Below, piece by piece: positions 50,927 to 61,071 of a stretch of DNA of 64,000 bases; position 1 is the first letter of the stretch, and every line of letters begins with the position of its first letter. The notes beneath the pieces were generated by a model that saw only the letters and a list, made by a program, of their open reading frames with translations, had not been told where the DNA came from and did not search any database. Both the position numbers and the translations under genes were made by a program. The DNA is from Scortum barcoo (taxonomy: Eukaryota; Chordata; Actinopteri; Centrarchiformes; Terapontidae), in NCBI GenBank assembly GCA_023238725.1, contig CM041541.1, positions 6,358,884-6,422,883 on the forward strand, given 5' to 3'.

Positions 50927-51440
50927 CACTACCAGTCAAAAGTCTGGACACACCTTCTCATTTAATGGTTTTTCTTTATTTTTTTTTATTATTTTCTACA
51001 TTGTAGATTAATACTGAAGACATCAAAACTATGAAAGAACACATATGGAATTATATAGTAAAGAAAAAAGTGTTAAACAAACCAGAATATGTTTTATATT
51101 TTAGATTTTTCAAGGTAGCCACCTTTTGATTTGATGACACCTTTGCACACTCTTGGCTTTTTCTCAATCAGCTTCACGAGGTGGTCACCTGGAATGATTC
51201 TCAATTAACAAGTGTGCCTTTCCAAGAGTCTTCTTAATGTGTTTGTGACTGTCAAATGAAAAATCTAAAATATAAAACATATTCTGCTTTGTTTAACACT
51301 TTTTTCTTTACTACATAATTCAATATGTGTTATTTTATAGTTTTGATATATTCAGTATTAATTACAACGTCAAAAATAATTAAGAAAATAAAGAAAAACC
51401 ATCGAATGAGAAGGTGTGTCCAAACTTTTGACTGGTAGTG
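50927..51440 (-). mobile_element. Internally deleted Tc1-like transposon (second subfamily)
   Basis: Terminal inverted repeats CACTACCAGTCAAAAGTCTG at the left and the complementary CAAACTTTTGACTGGTAGTG at the right are flanked on both sides by TA. The ends extend inward through GACACACCTTCTCAT for well over 50 bases. Inside, on the minus strand near 51107-51205, a remnant resembles the last part of a Tc1 transposase (PGDHLVKLIEKKPRVCKG, then VIKSKGG). At 514 bp it lacks the catalytic core, so it could move only with help. Confidence 0.93.
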
Positions 51441-51442
51441 TA

Positions 51443-52290
51443 TGTTTATTAATATTTCATTTGTTGAACAGCTTCAATTAGAAAACAAGTAGAAACTATG
51501 AGTAAATAAAAAAAATATGAAGCCATTTTTGAAATACCCATTTTATCTCTTTCTTTAGCGTTCACAAACCCCTCATAAACTTGACTGGCACTGACGTCTC
51601 CCCGGAGGCTGCAGAGCTGAAATATCTCAACAACTACCAGTGGATCAAGATAAGAGTGTGTGCAGACATTCATGATCCCAGAGGATGAACCCTACTGACT
51701 CTGATGCTGTGATGATCCTCTGGCTTTCCCTGTAGCGCCACCATGAGGTTGACAGTTGTTGTTTTTAGTGAAATGTCTTCACAGCTTTTGGGTGGCTTGA
51801 CATGAAAGTCTGCAGAGACGTCCTTGTTCCCCTGAGGATGAATCCAAATGTTGACTTTGGTGACTTTTCATGTCTTCCGGTCAAATTTCTCCAGGGTTTT
51901 TATATTAAAAACTTTTTTAATAACACCCCACTAACACACTAAACTATGGTTGTAAAAAGGGTGAATTTCAGCCCTGCTAAACATCAACACCATTGCATTG
52001 TCTTAATGGGCTTGTTGCCATGCTGGCTTAAGCATTTAGCTCAAAGCAAAGTGCACCACAGAGCTGCTGGCATGGCTGCAGACTCCTGTTTTGATTTATT
52101 CCCATTCTTAGCTATCCATTTATAATCTTTTGCACAGGCTTGAGGGAGAATTTACAGCATGTTGGGGGGTACACTATCTTGTAAGTTTATTTTTTTCTAA
52201 CAGGAAGGTTTGGGAGGGCGTTTTCATTTCTGGACCGCAAAGCTCAGATGAATATTAAAGTGTAAATTATATCTAAAAAGACAGCTGGAG
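51443..52290. other. Probable 3' flank of the chemokine receptor gene
   Basis: No gene is recognised. The part next to 52293 is presumably 3' untranslated sequence of the minus-strand receptor. ORFs here are short and have no familiar motif. Confidence 0.4.
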
Positions 52291-52292
52291 TT

Positions 52293-53357
52293 TCAGAAAA
52301 CAGCTCCGCCGTCTGAGGACTGAGATGTAGACCTGCTGAACTTTGACCCCGACATCCTCTCCTGTCTGAGCATCCTCTGAAAAAGCAGGCCCAGTTTCCC
52401 CCTGAACTTCTCCCCCACAAAGGCGTAGAGGACGGGGTTGATGCAGCTGTGGACCAGAGCCACTCGGCCGGTCACATCCAAGGCTAAGCTCACCGACCTC
52501 CTCTGGGCGCAGTCAAACGGTATCAGTTCGGCCCTCAGGAGCGTGTCCACCACCATTGTAATGTGGTACGGCGTCCAGCACAGCAGGAAGGCAATCACCA
52601 CGGCTATGATGACCTTCATGGCTCGGTGCTTCTGGAAACCTCGACTGTGCAGCAGCGTCGTGACGGTGACGCAGTAGCAGAACATCATCACGCTCAGGGG
52701 GAGCAAGAAGCCGAATATGTGGCGAAACACGCGAGTGACGAGCCTCCACAAGTAGGCGCTGCCGATGTCGAAGTTTTCAGCGCAGGTCATTTTCCACCCG
52801 GGTTCAGGCTTCGAGGCCTCGTTGAAAAGTGCAGGCAGAGCGAGGGCCCAACCGAGGGCCCACACTGCTGTGCAGAGGAGCCGGCTGTGCACCCTCTGCC
52901 GGCTCCGGAGACTCTCTCTGGCGCGTACAATCACAAGATAGCGATCGATGCTGATGCAGGCCAGGAAGAGGATGCTGGTGTAGAAGTTTGCTTCGATGAC
53001 GAGGCTGAGGAACTTGCACAAGAAGTCTCCAAAGATCCATCCGTTGATCTCGGCCACAGCCCAGAATGGGAGGGTCAGGGCCATCAGACCATCGGCTATA
53101 GTCAGGTGAAACAGGTAAACATCAGATGGAGTCAGCACCTGCCTGCTGCTTCCAATCACCAACGCCACTATCAGGTTCCCGGGTATTGCCAGCAAAAAGA
53201 TGATTATGAGGATAACGCACAGGGTCACAGCTGCTGACGGATCCAGAGGTATCCTCTGACATGGCACCGTCTGTGGATCCACAACAAGCGTCTCATTGGT
53301 GTGGTTGGTTTCATCCAGGTCGGAGTAATACGCGTCAAAATTGAAGGTGATCGACAT
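52293..53357 (-). CDS. cxcr2: CXC chemokine receptor, CXCR1/CXCR2-type
   Basis: This is a class A G-protein-coupled receptor for CXC chemokines (CXCL8 type), which directs neutrophil migration. The single coding exon gives 354 residues. ATG at 53357 was chosen because a splice acceptor (TTTCCATCTGTAG) lies two bases before it; the frame is open further upstream, but only through intron. Visible features: an acidic, tyrosine-bearing N-terminus with NHTN and NET glycosylation sites, GN in helix 1, LTIADGLMALTLPFWA in helix 2, NGWIFGDFLCK, DRYLVIV (the DRY motif), KHRAMKVI, FLLCWTPYHI in helix 6, HSCINPVLYAF (NPxxY) in helix 7 and a serine-rich tail. NGWIFG, KHRAM and the HSC-NP segment are typical of CXCR1/CXCR2. 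The arpc2 gene nearby matches the human arrangement. Whether teleosts would call this cxcr1 or cxcr2 cannot be decided here. Confidence 0.9.
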   Translation of the reverse strand: MSITFNFDAYYSDLDETNHTNETLVVDPQTVPCQRIPLDPSAAVTLCVILIIIFLLAIPGNLIVALVIGSSRQVLTPSDVYLFHLTIADGLMALTLPFWAVAEINGWIFGDFLCKFLSLVIEANFYTSILFLACISIDRYLVIVRARESLRSRQRVHSRLLCTAVWALGWALALPALFNEASKPEPGWKMTCAENFDIGSAYLWRLVTRVFRHIFGFLLPLSVMMFCYCVTVTTLLHSRGFQKHRAMKVIIAVVIAFLLCWTPYHITMVVDTLLRAELIPFDCAQRRSVSLALDVTGRVALVHSCINPVLYAFVGEKFRGKLGLLFQRMLRQERMSGSKFSRSTSQSSDGGAVF

Positions 53358-53667
53358 GGCTACAGATGGAAAACAGATTGATACTGATGCACCATCACAG
53401 CAGTACAAAAACACTGATTCAAGTTCTGCAATTTTTAAGATGATCAAGATTTTAACTGCAAAAACTGCTATAAATTGAATCATATCCTCTGTTCAGTATT
53501 GACACTGTAAAAATTCAAGCATTAGTATTAGCATAATCTAAAATTACTCTCCGCCAAAATTAAGCCACCATGAGCTGTTGGTCATATGAGACCAAGTCTG
53601 AGTAGTTTCTTGTTTATGAGTACACCACTGGCTTATTTTGCTTCTCAAAGGTTACTAAATCGCTCTT

Positions 53668-53835
53668 TAACAGTAGTGGAAAGTAACTAAATATATTTAA
53701 TCAAGTACTGTATCTAAGAACTAATTTTTTTTGCTTTCTCATACTTCCACTCCAATACAATTCCAGCAAATATTGTATTTTTTCAATCTACTACCTTTCT
53801 GTGATAATTTTAGTTACTTTGCAGATTAAGACTAA
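53668..53835. mobile_element. Dispersed teleost repeat (AGTGGTGGAAAGTAAC family)
   Basis: CAGTAGTGGAAAGTAACTAA and ATCAAGTACTGTATCTAAG begin the block, and TTTTAGTTACTTTGCAG closes it. This is the least diverged member of the family in the window. It lies in the intron between the chemokine receptor coding exon and its probable leader exon. Confidence 0.6.
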
Positions 53836-54054
53836 TAATAAAAAAATATGATCAACAGATAAATTAGGATATCAATATGATTTTATTGATCCCCAGGAAG
53901 GCTACCCAGCAGGATATAAACTAATATATGTAAAAATATATATATAAATACATTAAACACAATAAAATTATTATACAATAAAATTACTAAATACATTAAA
54001 ATTATTCAACAAATCACTTCCCACTGGTGAGAGTAAACTAGTTCAGACACTCAC

Positions 54055-54130
54055 CTTCAGCTTTCAAAGATGACAACAGCTTCAAGTCCGAGTGAGTCTG
54101 TACCAAAGAGCGTACCTTCAAGTGTGATAC
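54055..54130 (-). other. cxcr2: Probable 5' untranslated exon of the chemokine receptor
   Basis: On the minus strand GCTGAAG|GTGAGTG is an excellent donor ending at 54055. Together with the acceptor at 53360-53361 it would define a 0.7-kb intron in the 5' UTR, the usual structure of chemokine receptor genes. The upstream limit is not known. Confidence 0.5.
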
Positions 54131-55040
54131 AATATCTGCTTTCTTACGCAGAGTTGACCCAATATCCTGTCAGGAAATGTGTTTGCAGCAGGTAATGGTT
54201 TGTGATTTCTTACATTCTTACACTTGATTTTAGAAATCACACTATATAACCTTATTAGTAGTGTGTGTAATTTCTTTTAAAATAATAGTTAGGCCTATAT
54301 AATTGACCTCTTCTAACATTGCAAGGTTCTATGTATTCATCCATAAATATAAGTAAATTATAATGCTGCTATCCTAATGCCAATAGCATAAATATCCATA
54401 AAAATAATAAAAGTATAAACATAACTATCCAAACAACAACACACTCTAAATGCAGGTAAAACAAGATTTAAACCATTAAAAACTCATGGATGGATAACAG
54501 CAGTGGTTACCAACCTATAGAAACAGACCACCATGAGGGGTTGCATGGTGATTTGCAGGAATGGAAGCTACAAATCATTTTTACATGTCATCTTGTTTGC
54601 TGCCTTTAATTTATACTAATTTAATTATGCAAATAAAGCAATGATAAAAGCTTTTTTTTAGCCTGTAGATTAAACAGCATTTTTTTCCAAATGTCAAAAT
54701 ATCTCAACATCATCATCAGACGTCAACTAATGAGATTTTCTTCCAAAATGAAGCTGAACCTAACCAAAAAAATCAATCAGAATGGTAAATATTTTCAAAC
54801 AATTAAAAAAAAACAGGTGAAATGTTAACTTCTGAGGTGACTCTGATGCAAGTCACTGTGTAATAAAGGCTGTGTGGTAAGGTGTGACACTTTCTGGAAA
54901 TGAAACACTTTGTTCTTACTCTCCGTGTTGCAAAAGCCCGGCATCGCTTTGTTCCCACGCTGTTTCTACTGTTGGCACAACCCAGCTAAGAGTGGGTTCC
55001 TTTGCACAGACAATGTAAAAAAGGTATCAATCCTGCAGAG
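54131..55040. other. Intergenic sequence upstream of the chemokine receptor
   Basis: AT-rich sequence. The minus-strand part next to 54130 should include the receptor promoter, but I see no clear TATA box or CpG island. No coding gene is recognised. Confidence 0.4.
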
Positions 55041-55044
55041 AAAA

Positions 55045-55109
55045 ATGCCAGCAATAACAGGGGACCAACTAACACTCCTCTTCCTCCTTCTCCTCTGGAT
55101 GTTAAAGTA
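55045..55109 (+). CDS. Possible signal-peptide exon of an unknown gene
   Basis: ATG at 55045 opens MPAITGDQLTLLFLLLLWML, followed by an in-frame lysine codon and a donor-like AAA|GTAAGG. The hydrophobic run looks like a signal peptide, and first exons of secreted or immunoglobulin-type proteins often have this form. No second exon could be identified downstream, where the sequence is duplicated repeat material, so this may be a remnant or chance. Confidence 0.2.
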
Positions 55110-55164
55110 AGGTTAATGTGTGTCCAAACACAAAGACATCTCCCCTTCCCTCCCTTTGACTCCA

Positions 55165-55967
55165 TAAATCACATGTGACTTTGTTTGGACCATCAGCGTG
55201 TGTGTGTGTGTTATGCCATACTTTAATTAACCCACAAAATAAACACATATCGACATTTTGCTCTTTTTTTAAAACTCTTTTTATAGTTTTTGCCTTCAGT
55301 TTTTTTCGGGTTCTGGGTAGAAAGATAAACATATATGAAGATTAATTCAATTGAAGTCAGGATTTGTTGCTTAAATTACACAGTTCTTCTTAAATATAGC
55401 TTACATGTACTTATCTTATGTCATGCTCTTAAAAATATTATATTATATTTAGAATAGTAAAACTACATCTGAAAGTAAGTAATTCTTCAAAGAAATTAAC
55501 TTAAATATAAGTGAAAAAGACTTTAAAAAAAAGATTATGGAAATTTTCTTTTTGGGTGGGGGGTGCACCCTTTATTATTATGGATAGGACAGCTGTTGAT
55601 AGACAGGAAAGTGGGGAGAGAGGGGGAAGACTTGCAACAAGGGGACCCCAGCTGGGAATCAAACCAGGGTCTGCTGCAGCCCAGGGCCTCACATACATGG
55701 GCACACACACTCTACCACTGAGCCCCCTGTGCACCCAGACCAGAATGTTTTTGCTATTATTTTAAATGCTTTGCAAAATCCTCCAGCATTTTATGTTAAT
55801 AAGAGCGCTACTTAACTGGAATTGACCGTTAAAACATACAGTACCATGTTTGTTGTGCTAAACCGCTCTGCACCTGAGTTCCCCCTTCCTGGACAGGTTT
55901 CTTTTTCTCTACAACAATAGCTTGAAACTTGGCACCGGTACAAATCTTCTCTGGAAGCCAACACACC
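55165..55967 (+). repeat. Local segmental duplication, copy 1
   Basis: About 0.8 kb from GTGACTTTGTTTGGA to GGAAGCCAACACACCG is repeated at 56720-57508 with high identity and in the same orientation. It contains a tRNA-like SINE on the minus strand (see separate entry). Confidence 0.93.
55555..55740 (-). mobile_element. tRNA-like SINE, copy within duplication 1
   Basis: On the minus strand GGCTCAGTGGTAGAGTGTGT (A-box-like) is followed by CCCTGGTTTGATTCCC (B-box-like). The rest (CCCCTTGTTGCAAGTC, CTCTCTCCCCACTTTCCTG) completes a common teleost short repeat. Confidence 0.6.
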
Positions 55968-56408
55968 GTCCCCTTCTCTGGAAATGCTTTATTGACCCTG
56001 TTCCAGCGAAGAGAAAGATATTTGCTGATTCTCATCGTCTTTCATCCGAGCGATGAAGGCAGGGCCTTGAAATGTCACATACAAATGCATCGTCCCACCA
56101 CCATGTTTGTTTCTGAGGTTGGAAACATTATGAAGCTGTGATTCCTTTAAAATGACCAGCTATGCCTGGAATTTTGTTTATGGGAGTGTGGCAGAATCCA
56201 TGTGTCTCTCTATAAGATAACACCTTTTATGAGTTTCACGGTTTGACAAGGCACTGCCTCTGAGACTCTACTTTTGCTGCCACCACTCTTATGTCTTGTT
56301 TTCTGATGATGATTTAATGATTTATTTCACATGTTGATTTGAGGACAACCCCCTGAGATCCACCTTTTCTCTGTTCTTATGAAACATGAGCACTTTTCTT
56401 TGAATCCT

Positions 56409-56480
56409 GAGATCCTGTCAAACGGCATCAGATCAGCCCTCAGGAGCGTGTCCCCCACCATGGTAATGTGGTATGGCAAA
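56409..56480 (-). pseudogene. Fragment of a CXCR gene
   Basis: On the minus strand the fragment encodes PYHITMVGDTLLRADLMPFD, nearly the same as helix 6 and third loop residues of the receptor at 52293-53357 (PYHITMVVDTLLRAELIPFD). Flanking sequence is unrelated and the rest of the gene is missing. It is a small relic of a duplicated receptor gene, in the same orientation as the intact one and about 3.9 kb from it. Confidence 0.88.
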
Positions 56481-56719
56481 GAGATCTCCCCTTCCCTCCC
56501 TTTGACTCCATAAATCGCCTCATCCGGGTTGAGATGCACAGTAATCAACATAGCGGCGTGTTGCATCAGTGCTGTCAACCGTCACATATCTCTGAGCAAA
56601 CTGAGACAAACTGGCTCCAAGCCACTAAATGACATCAATGTCACACTGTCAGCCTCCATCAGGAAACATGAAGGTCCCCCAACGAGAAAGGCCTGTTTTC
56701 AGCTTCTGGTAACTTTGCA

Positions 56720-57508
56720 GTGACTTTGTTTGGAGCATCAGCGTGTGTGTGTTATGTCATACTTTAATTAACCCACAAAATGAACACATATCGACATTTT
56801 TGCTCTTTTTTTTTATCTCTTTTTATAGTTTTTGCCTTCAGTTTTGTTCAGGTTCTGGGTAGAAAGATAAACATATATGAAGATTAATTCAATTGAAGTC
56901 AGGATTTGTTGCTTAAATTACACAGTTCTTCTTAAATATAGCTTACATGTACTTATCTTATGTCATGCTCTTAAAGATATATTATATTTAGAATAGTAAA
57001 ACTACATCTGAAAGTAAGTAATCCTTCAGAGAAATTAACTTAAATATAAGTGAAAAAGACTTTAAAAAAAAGATTATGGAATTTTTTTTTTGGGGGAAGT
57101 GGGGGGTGCACCCTTTATTATCATGATAGGACAGCTGTTGATAGACAGGAAAGTGGGGAGAGAGGGGGAAGACATGCAACAAAGGGGACCCCAGCTGGGA
57201 ATCAAACCAGGGTCCACTGCAGCCCAGGGCCTCACACATGGGCACACACACACTCTACCACTGAGCCCCCCTGTGCACCCAGACCAGAGTGTTTTTGTTA
57301 TTATTTGAAATGCTTTGCAAAAACCTCCAACATTTTATGTTAATAAGAGCGCTACTTAACTGGAATTGACCGTTAAAACATACAATACCATGTTTGTTGT
57401 GCTAAACCGCTCTGCACCTGAGTTCCCCCCCCCCAGGTTTCTTTTTCTCTACAACAATAGCTTGAAACTTGGCACCGGTACAAATCTTCTCTGGAAGCCA
57501 ACACACCG
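56720..57508 (+). repeat. Local segmental duplication, copy 2
   Basis: This is the second copy of 55165-55967. It ends at the same point and is followed by a piece (57525-57552, TTTTCTTTGAATGCTGAGAT) that resembles the sequence next to the CXCR fragment at 56392. The duplicated unit was therefore larger and is rearranged. Confidence 0.93.
57108..57285 (-). mobile_element. tRNA-like SINE, copy within duplication 2
   Basis: The same A-box and B-box-like words as in the copy at 55555-55740, with a few differences. It was carried along by the segmental duplication. Confidence 0.6.
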
Positions 57509-57747
57509 AAGCATGAAACATCAGATCTTTTCTTTGAATGCTGAGATCCTTCACTGAAGTTAAAGTTCTAGTACAAAAAGTATACAAATACTCCATGACA
57601 AGAAAAGGTCCTGCATTCACAATCTACTTTTAAAAAAGTGAAAGTAAAAGTGTAAACAGCGGGGGCCTGACACACAATTCTGGAAATACTGGATCTTTGA
57701 CATGAGCATGCTCTGTGGACCCCTCTGCACATCCATGGCTATGGGTT

Positions 57748-57827
57748 ATTTGCATTTTGACGTCACATTACTGCGTTGCCACTGCGTCACAAGGAGATGT
57801 GGATCAGGAAGAGATTTTCTATAAAAG
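57748..57827 (+). promoter_or_regulatory. Octamer-CRE-TATA cluster (promoter-like)
   Basis: The octamer ATTTGCAT (57748-57755), a perfect CRE TGACGTCA (57758-57765), a second half-site (GCGTCAC near 57785) and a canonical TATAAAAG (57820-57827) occur within 80 bases in the order expected for a plus-strand core promoter. A start site near 57850 would be predicted. Downstream the first ATG (57973) opens only 19 codons, and no gene is recognised before arpc2, so the target is unknown. Confidence 0.4.
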
Positions 57828-57849
57828 GAGGGACTATCACGAACTCTAA

Positions 57850-60700
57850 AAATAACAGCTTTTGCATAGTTTGCAGTCGCTCAAATTGATCAAACACAGA
57901 AACTCCAAGGAGACTTTATAGAATACCAAAAGTAGGCAGTAAATGCAAGAAAGTGACTGAAAAACAACAAAAATGGCTTTTGGATGTCCATCTGTGTCAG
58001 CACCAGAGTCAGATCATGTGTGCATGCAGTGACCACCATCAGTAAAGTGTATTTGAAGAATCAAATGTGAAAGTTATTATGCAGCATTAATGTTAGAAGC
58101 ATTTTACTGCAGCTGTTGCAGTTTGAAGTACTTTATATGCTGTTTAGTTTAGTAGTTCCCAAACCAAAGGGTCAGACCTCTCCAAAAGATTACAACAGCA
58201 CAACATAACTTTATGACCTGACAAGTATTTTTTCACTTTGACATACTGTACTGGATTAATTGGGTTTTTTTTAAATACAACATAATTTTACATCTTGAAG
58301 CCTCAAATTAATCTGAGAAGTTTAGTGGTCAAATGTCTTCTTGCTGTTGCTGACAATTTACAGACTTGTGAAACTGACAAGAAGAACTCATCTGTAAGAG
58401 CTCACAATCTAAAACATATCAGATTGGACAGATTAAAAGGAAGTTCTGGAGACAGATCAAAGTGCCTCTTTAGATTACAGTCACAGCTGAAGACCTGGAT
58501 GTGGATGAGAGGTTTTATTTTCATTTCATTTCTGTATACTGTATATGATTCTCAAATCTTTAAACCCACGAAGAACTTATTTTTATTAATTTTGAGGTCA
58601 ATTATGAAGGGAAATTGTCATTTTGTGTATGTTTTCACAATGTAATGTTATCCATAAATTACAAACTGAATAAGTTAAAGAAGAAATTGAGTATTATTTA
58701 ATGCAGACCTGGTACACAGATCTGCAGGAAAATGAACTCATATGACCGAAACACTGTGTCTTTACAGAAACGATGTGCCACTGTCACTCCACTGATTTTG
58801 CTTTTGATCAGGAACTATTTTCTCCGCTGAAGTAATTTCAATGAAAACCGTTTCCAACACAAACAAGATACATGAAATTCCATTTAGTTCCATTGTATAG
58901 GGGTGACAGCTAATCTCATCATCTGTTCATCTGTCTGTTTTTGTGTATCGTGGCACATGTGGCTGCTTCAGGAATTAAAACTATGCAATGATTTACGACC
59001 CAATGTTGTGAAAGAGAGAGATACGAGAGAGCAAAACAAACAAGAGGGGAAGCCAAGAGAAGCAGTTAATTATCCAAACTACTAAGAGGCATGTTGTTAA
59101 TTTACCACTATCAGATCCTTTTCAGATCGGCTGTAGTTCTGTGGGACTTTGCTTCCTCCGAGTCACATCAGGAGGTAAATCTGGATCCGTATCACTTCTT
59201 ACAACATTTTTCACAAGAAACAGCACCTGCGCAGCTTTCATGCCACAGTGAGGTCACAACTTGGTCTGCCAATGTCCGTCATGTGTTATCTGGATAAATA
59301 AAAATTTTGACTGATTTCACAATGATCTCCTCAGTCTTCAAAGAAAAGGCTAAACTCTGTATCACAATCTGCCTTTTGAGATCAAGAGGTGTTAAAATAC
59401 AGCACTACACTTAATTATAAGGCAGTGTGCATGAGACGAGGGCTAGGTTTTGGTTTATGAATTAATATATTAATGAAATTGAAAGTATCATACTGGACCC
59501 ATGTCACTTGGTGATCACACAGTCCACCAACCTTTATCGAGCATTCAGTGTCTTTCAAATTCTTTATTAGAAAATAAAGAATTTGAAAGCTAACAAACAA
59601 TCAGTATGATACTTTCAAAAAGTAAGTATCAAAACGAGCCATAATATACATTGCACAGTTTTTTTTAAGTTTAAAATGTAAATATCAATTATGAAAAAGC
59701 TACAATTTTAATATATTATTTCATTTATGTTTAATAGCTTTATTTATTTATTACAGTAATTATTATTATTTTGACATTTTATGTCACAGGCAAAATACAT
59801 ATCGGAAATATTGTGCTAATATAGTCATAATACTAAAATTATCACTGATTTTAATGAACAGACATTTTGTACAATTGCAGTCAAATATACAACTGCTGCA
59901 ACAAATCAAACTGACCATTAGGACTATAACTACAATTATTTTCACTTTCACTTTTTGAACATATTTTAACAGAAAGAGTCCATAATGACGTCTTCAAATG
60001 TCTTGTTTTGTCCAGTAAAAAGTCCAAATATATTCTATTTAAAATGACAAAAAAATAACTTCACATTAGAGAATCAGGAAGGAGAGAATGATTTGCATTA
60101 AAGCCTAAATATATGACAGATGCAGTTCATCAGTGATCAAAATAATTGCTGATTAATCTTCTAATCACTGACTTATTTCAGATCTATTTATAAAGAAGAA
60201 TTTGTTATCAGCAAACAGGCTTTGGCACAGTCTTGTTGGCTTCTGTACTTCTAATGTAGTTTTAATGTGTAACATTATGGTAGTTTCTTTGTTTTATTCT
60301 TGGACTTCCTCTTTCACCAAACCACCCGACCGAAAAGCTCAAAATTACTGGTGAGCTGTCACGTATGGCAGTACAACCGGTCCTGTATTGTCTTGGTACG
60401 GCAGGAGGTACAGCAATTACTGATACTGATACTATACTTGGATTTGTGTATATACAATATACAAAGAATGAGAATATTCAACAAGAAGGTCATCTAGTCT
60501 ATTATCCATGAAAAGTCCATAAACAATGTGTGTTTGATAAAAAATGTTCAAGTTGTAGAACACTTAGGGAGAGCCGGTCATGTACATCAAACCATAAAGC
60601 TACAGAATACATACATTGAGGAAATAAATGATAAGTAGTTTCAGAATCATCACAAAATACACAATCATTGGTTTAATTTCCAAATCTAAGGTGTAATAAT
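57850..60700. other. Intergenic stretch upstream of arpc2
   Basis: No gene is recognised. The stretch contains AT-rich sequence and a hairpin-forming block at 59479-59618. Several ORFs of 60-116 codons exist, all without familiar motifs or supporting splice sites. Confidence 0.5.
59479..59618. repeat. Nested inverted repeats (hairpin-forming, MITE-like)
   Basis: Outer arms TTGAAAGTATCATACTG (59479-59495) and CAGTATGATACTTTCAA (59602-59618) are perfect 17-base complements. Inside lies a second perfect 17-base stem, CTTTCAAATTCTTTATT (59552-59568) and AATAAAGAATTTGAAAG (59573-59589), with a four-base loop. The structure resembles a small foldback element. No target duplication is obvious. Confidence 0.85.
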
Positions 60701-60714
60701 TCCCTGGATGGATG

Positions 60715-60880
60715 CACTCCATTTATCCTCCTCTTCCTCTTCTTTTCCCTCTTCTCCCTCTTCTTTTTCCCATTTTCTTCTTTCTTTTCCTCTCCCTCAT
60801 CTTCTTCCTCCACGTCATCCACATCTTCTGCCTCTTCCTCCTCATCTTCTTCCTCCACTTCTTCAAACATCAACGTTGGC
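60715..60880. other. Polypyrimidine tract upstream of arpc2
   Basis: About 165 bases of almost pure C/T on the plus strand (CTTCCTC-type repeats) lie about 200 bases before the arpc2 start codon. On the minus strand it reads as a glutamate/lysine-rich ORF (60673-60882), most likely because GAA, GAG, GAT and AAG codons arise from the purine bias. It may affect promoter DNA structure. Confidence 0.6.
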
Positions 60881-61071
60881 ATTACATTTACTACAGGCAG
60901 CGGAGCGGGCAGCCTGTCGTCTCGGGGTCCTGAGTGTCAAACACGCGGAAGTGGCTCGGACCGGAAGCGGGTTTGTTCTGCTAAAGAGAGGAAAAAAAAA
61001 CAGAAAACAGAAATCTGCCACAAAATCAGATTTAACCCCTCCAGAAACAACCAGCAACCGTTTGTTCCGCC

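Noticed and set aside
52563..53237. 224-codon plus-strand ORF
   Set aside because: It is the antisense shadow of the chemokine receptor coding exon and has no motif of its own.
60673..60882. Acidic 69-codon minus-strand ORF upstream of arpc2
   Set aside because: Pure purine bias of the strand yields Glu/Lys codons; a matching Pro/Ser/Phe-rich ORF exists on the other strand. More likely a polypyrimidine promoter tract.
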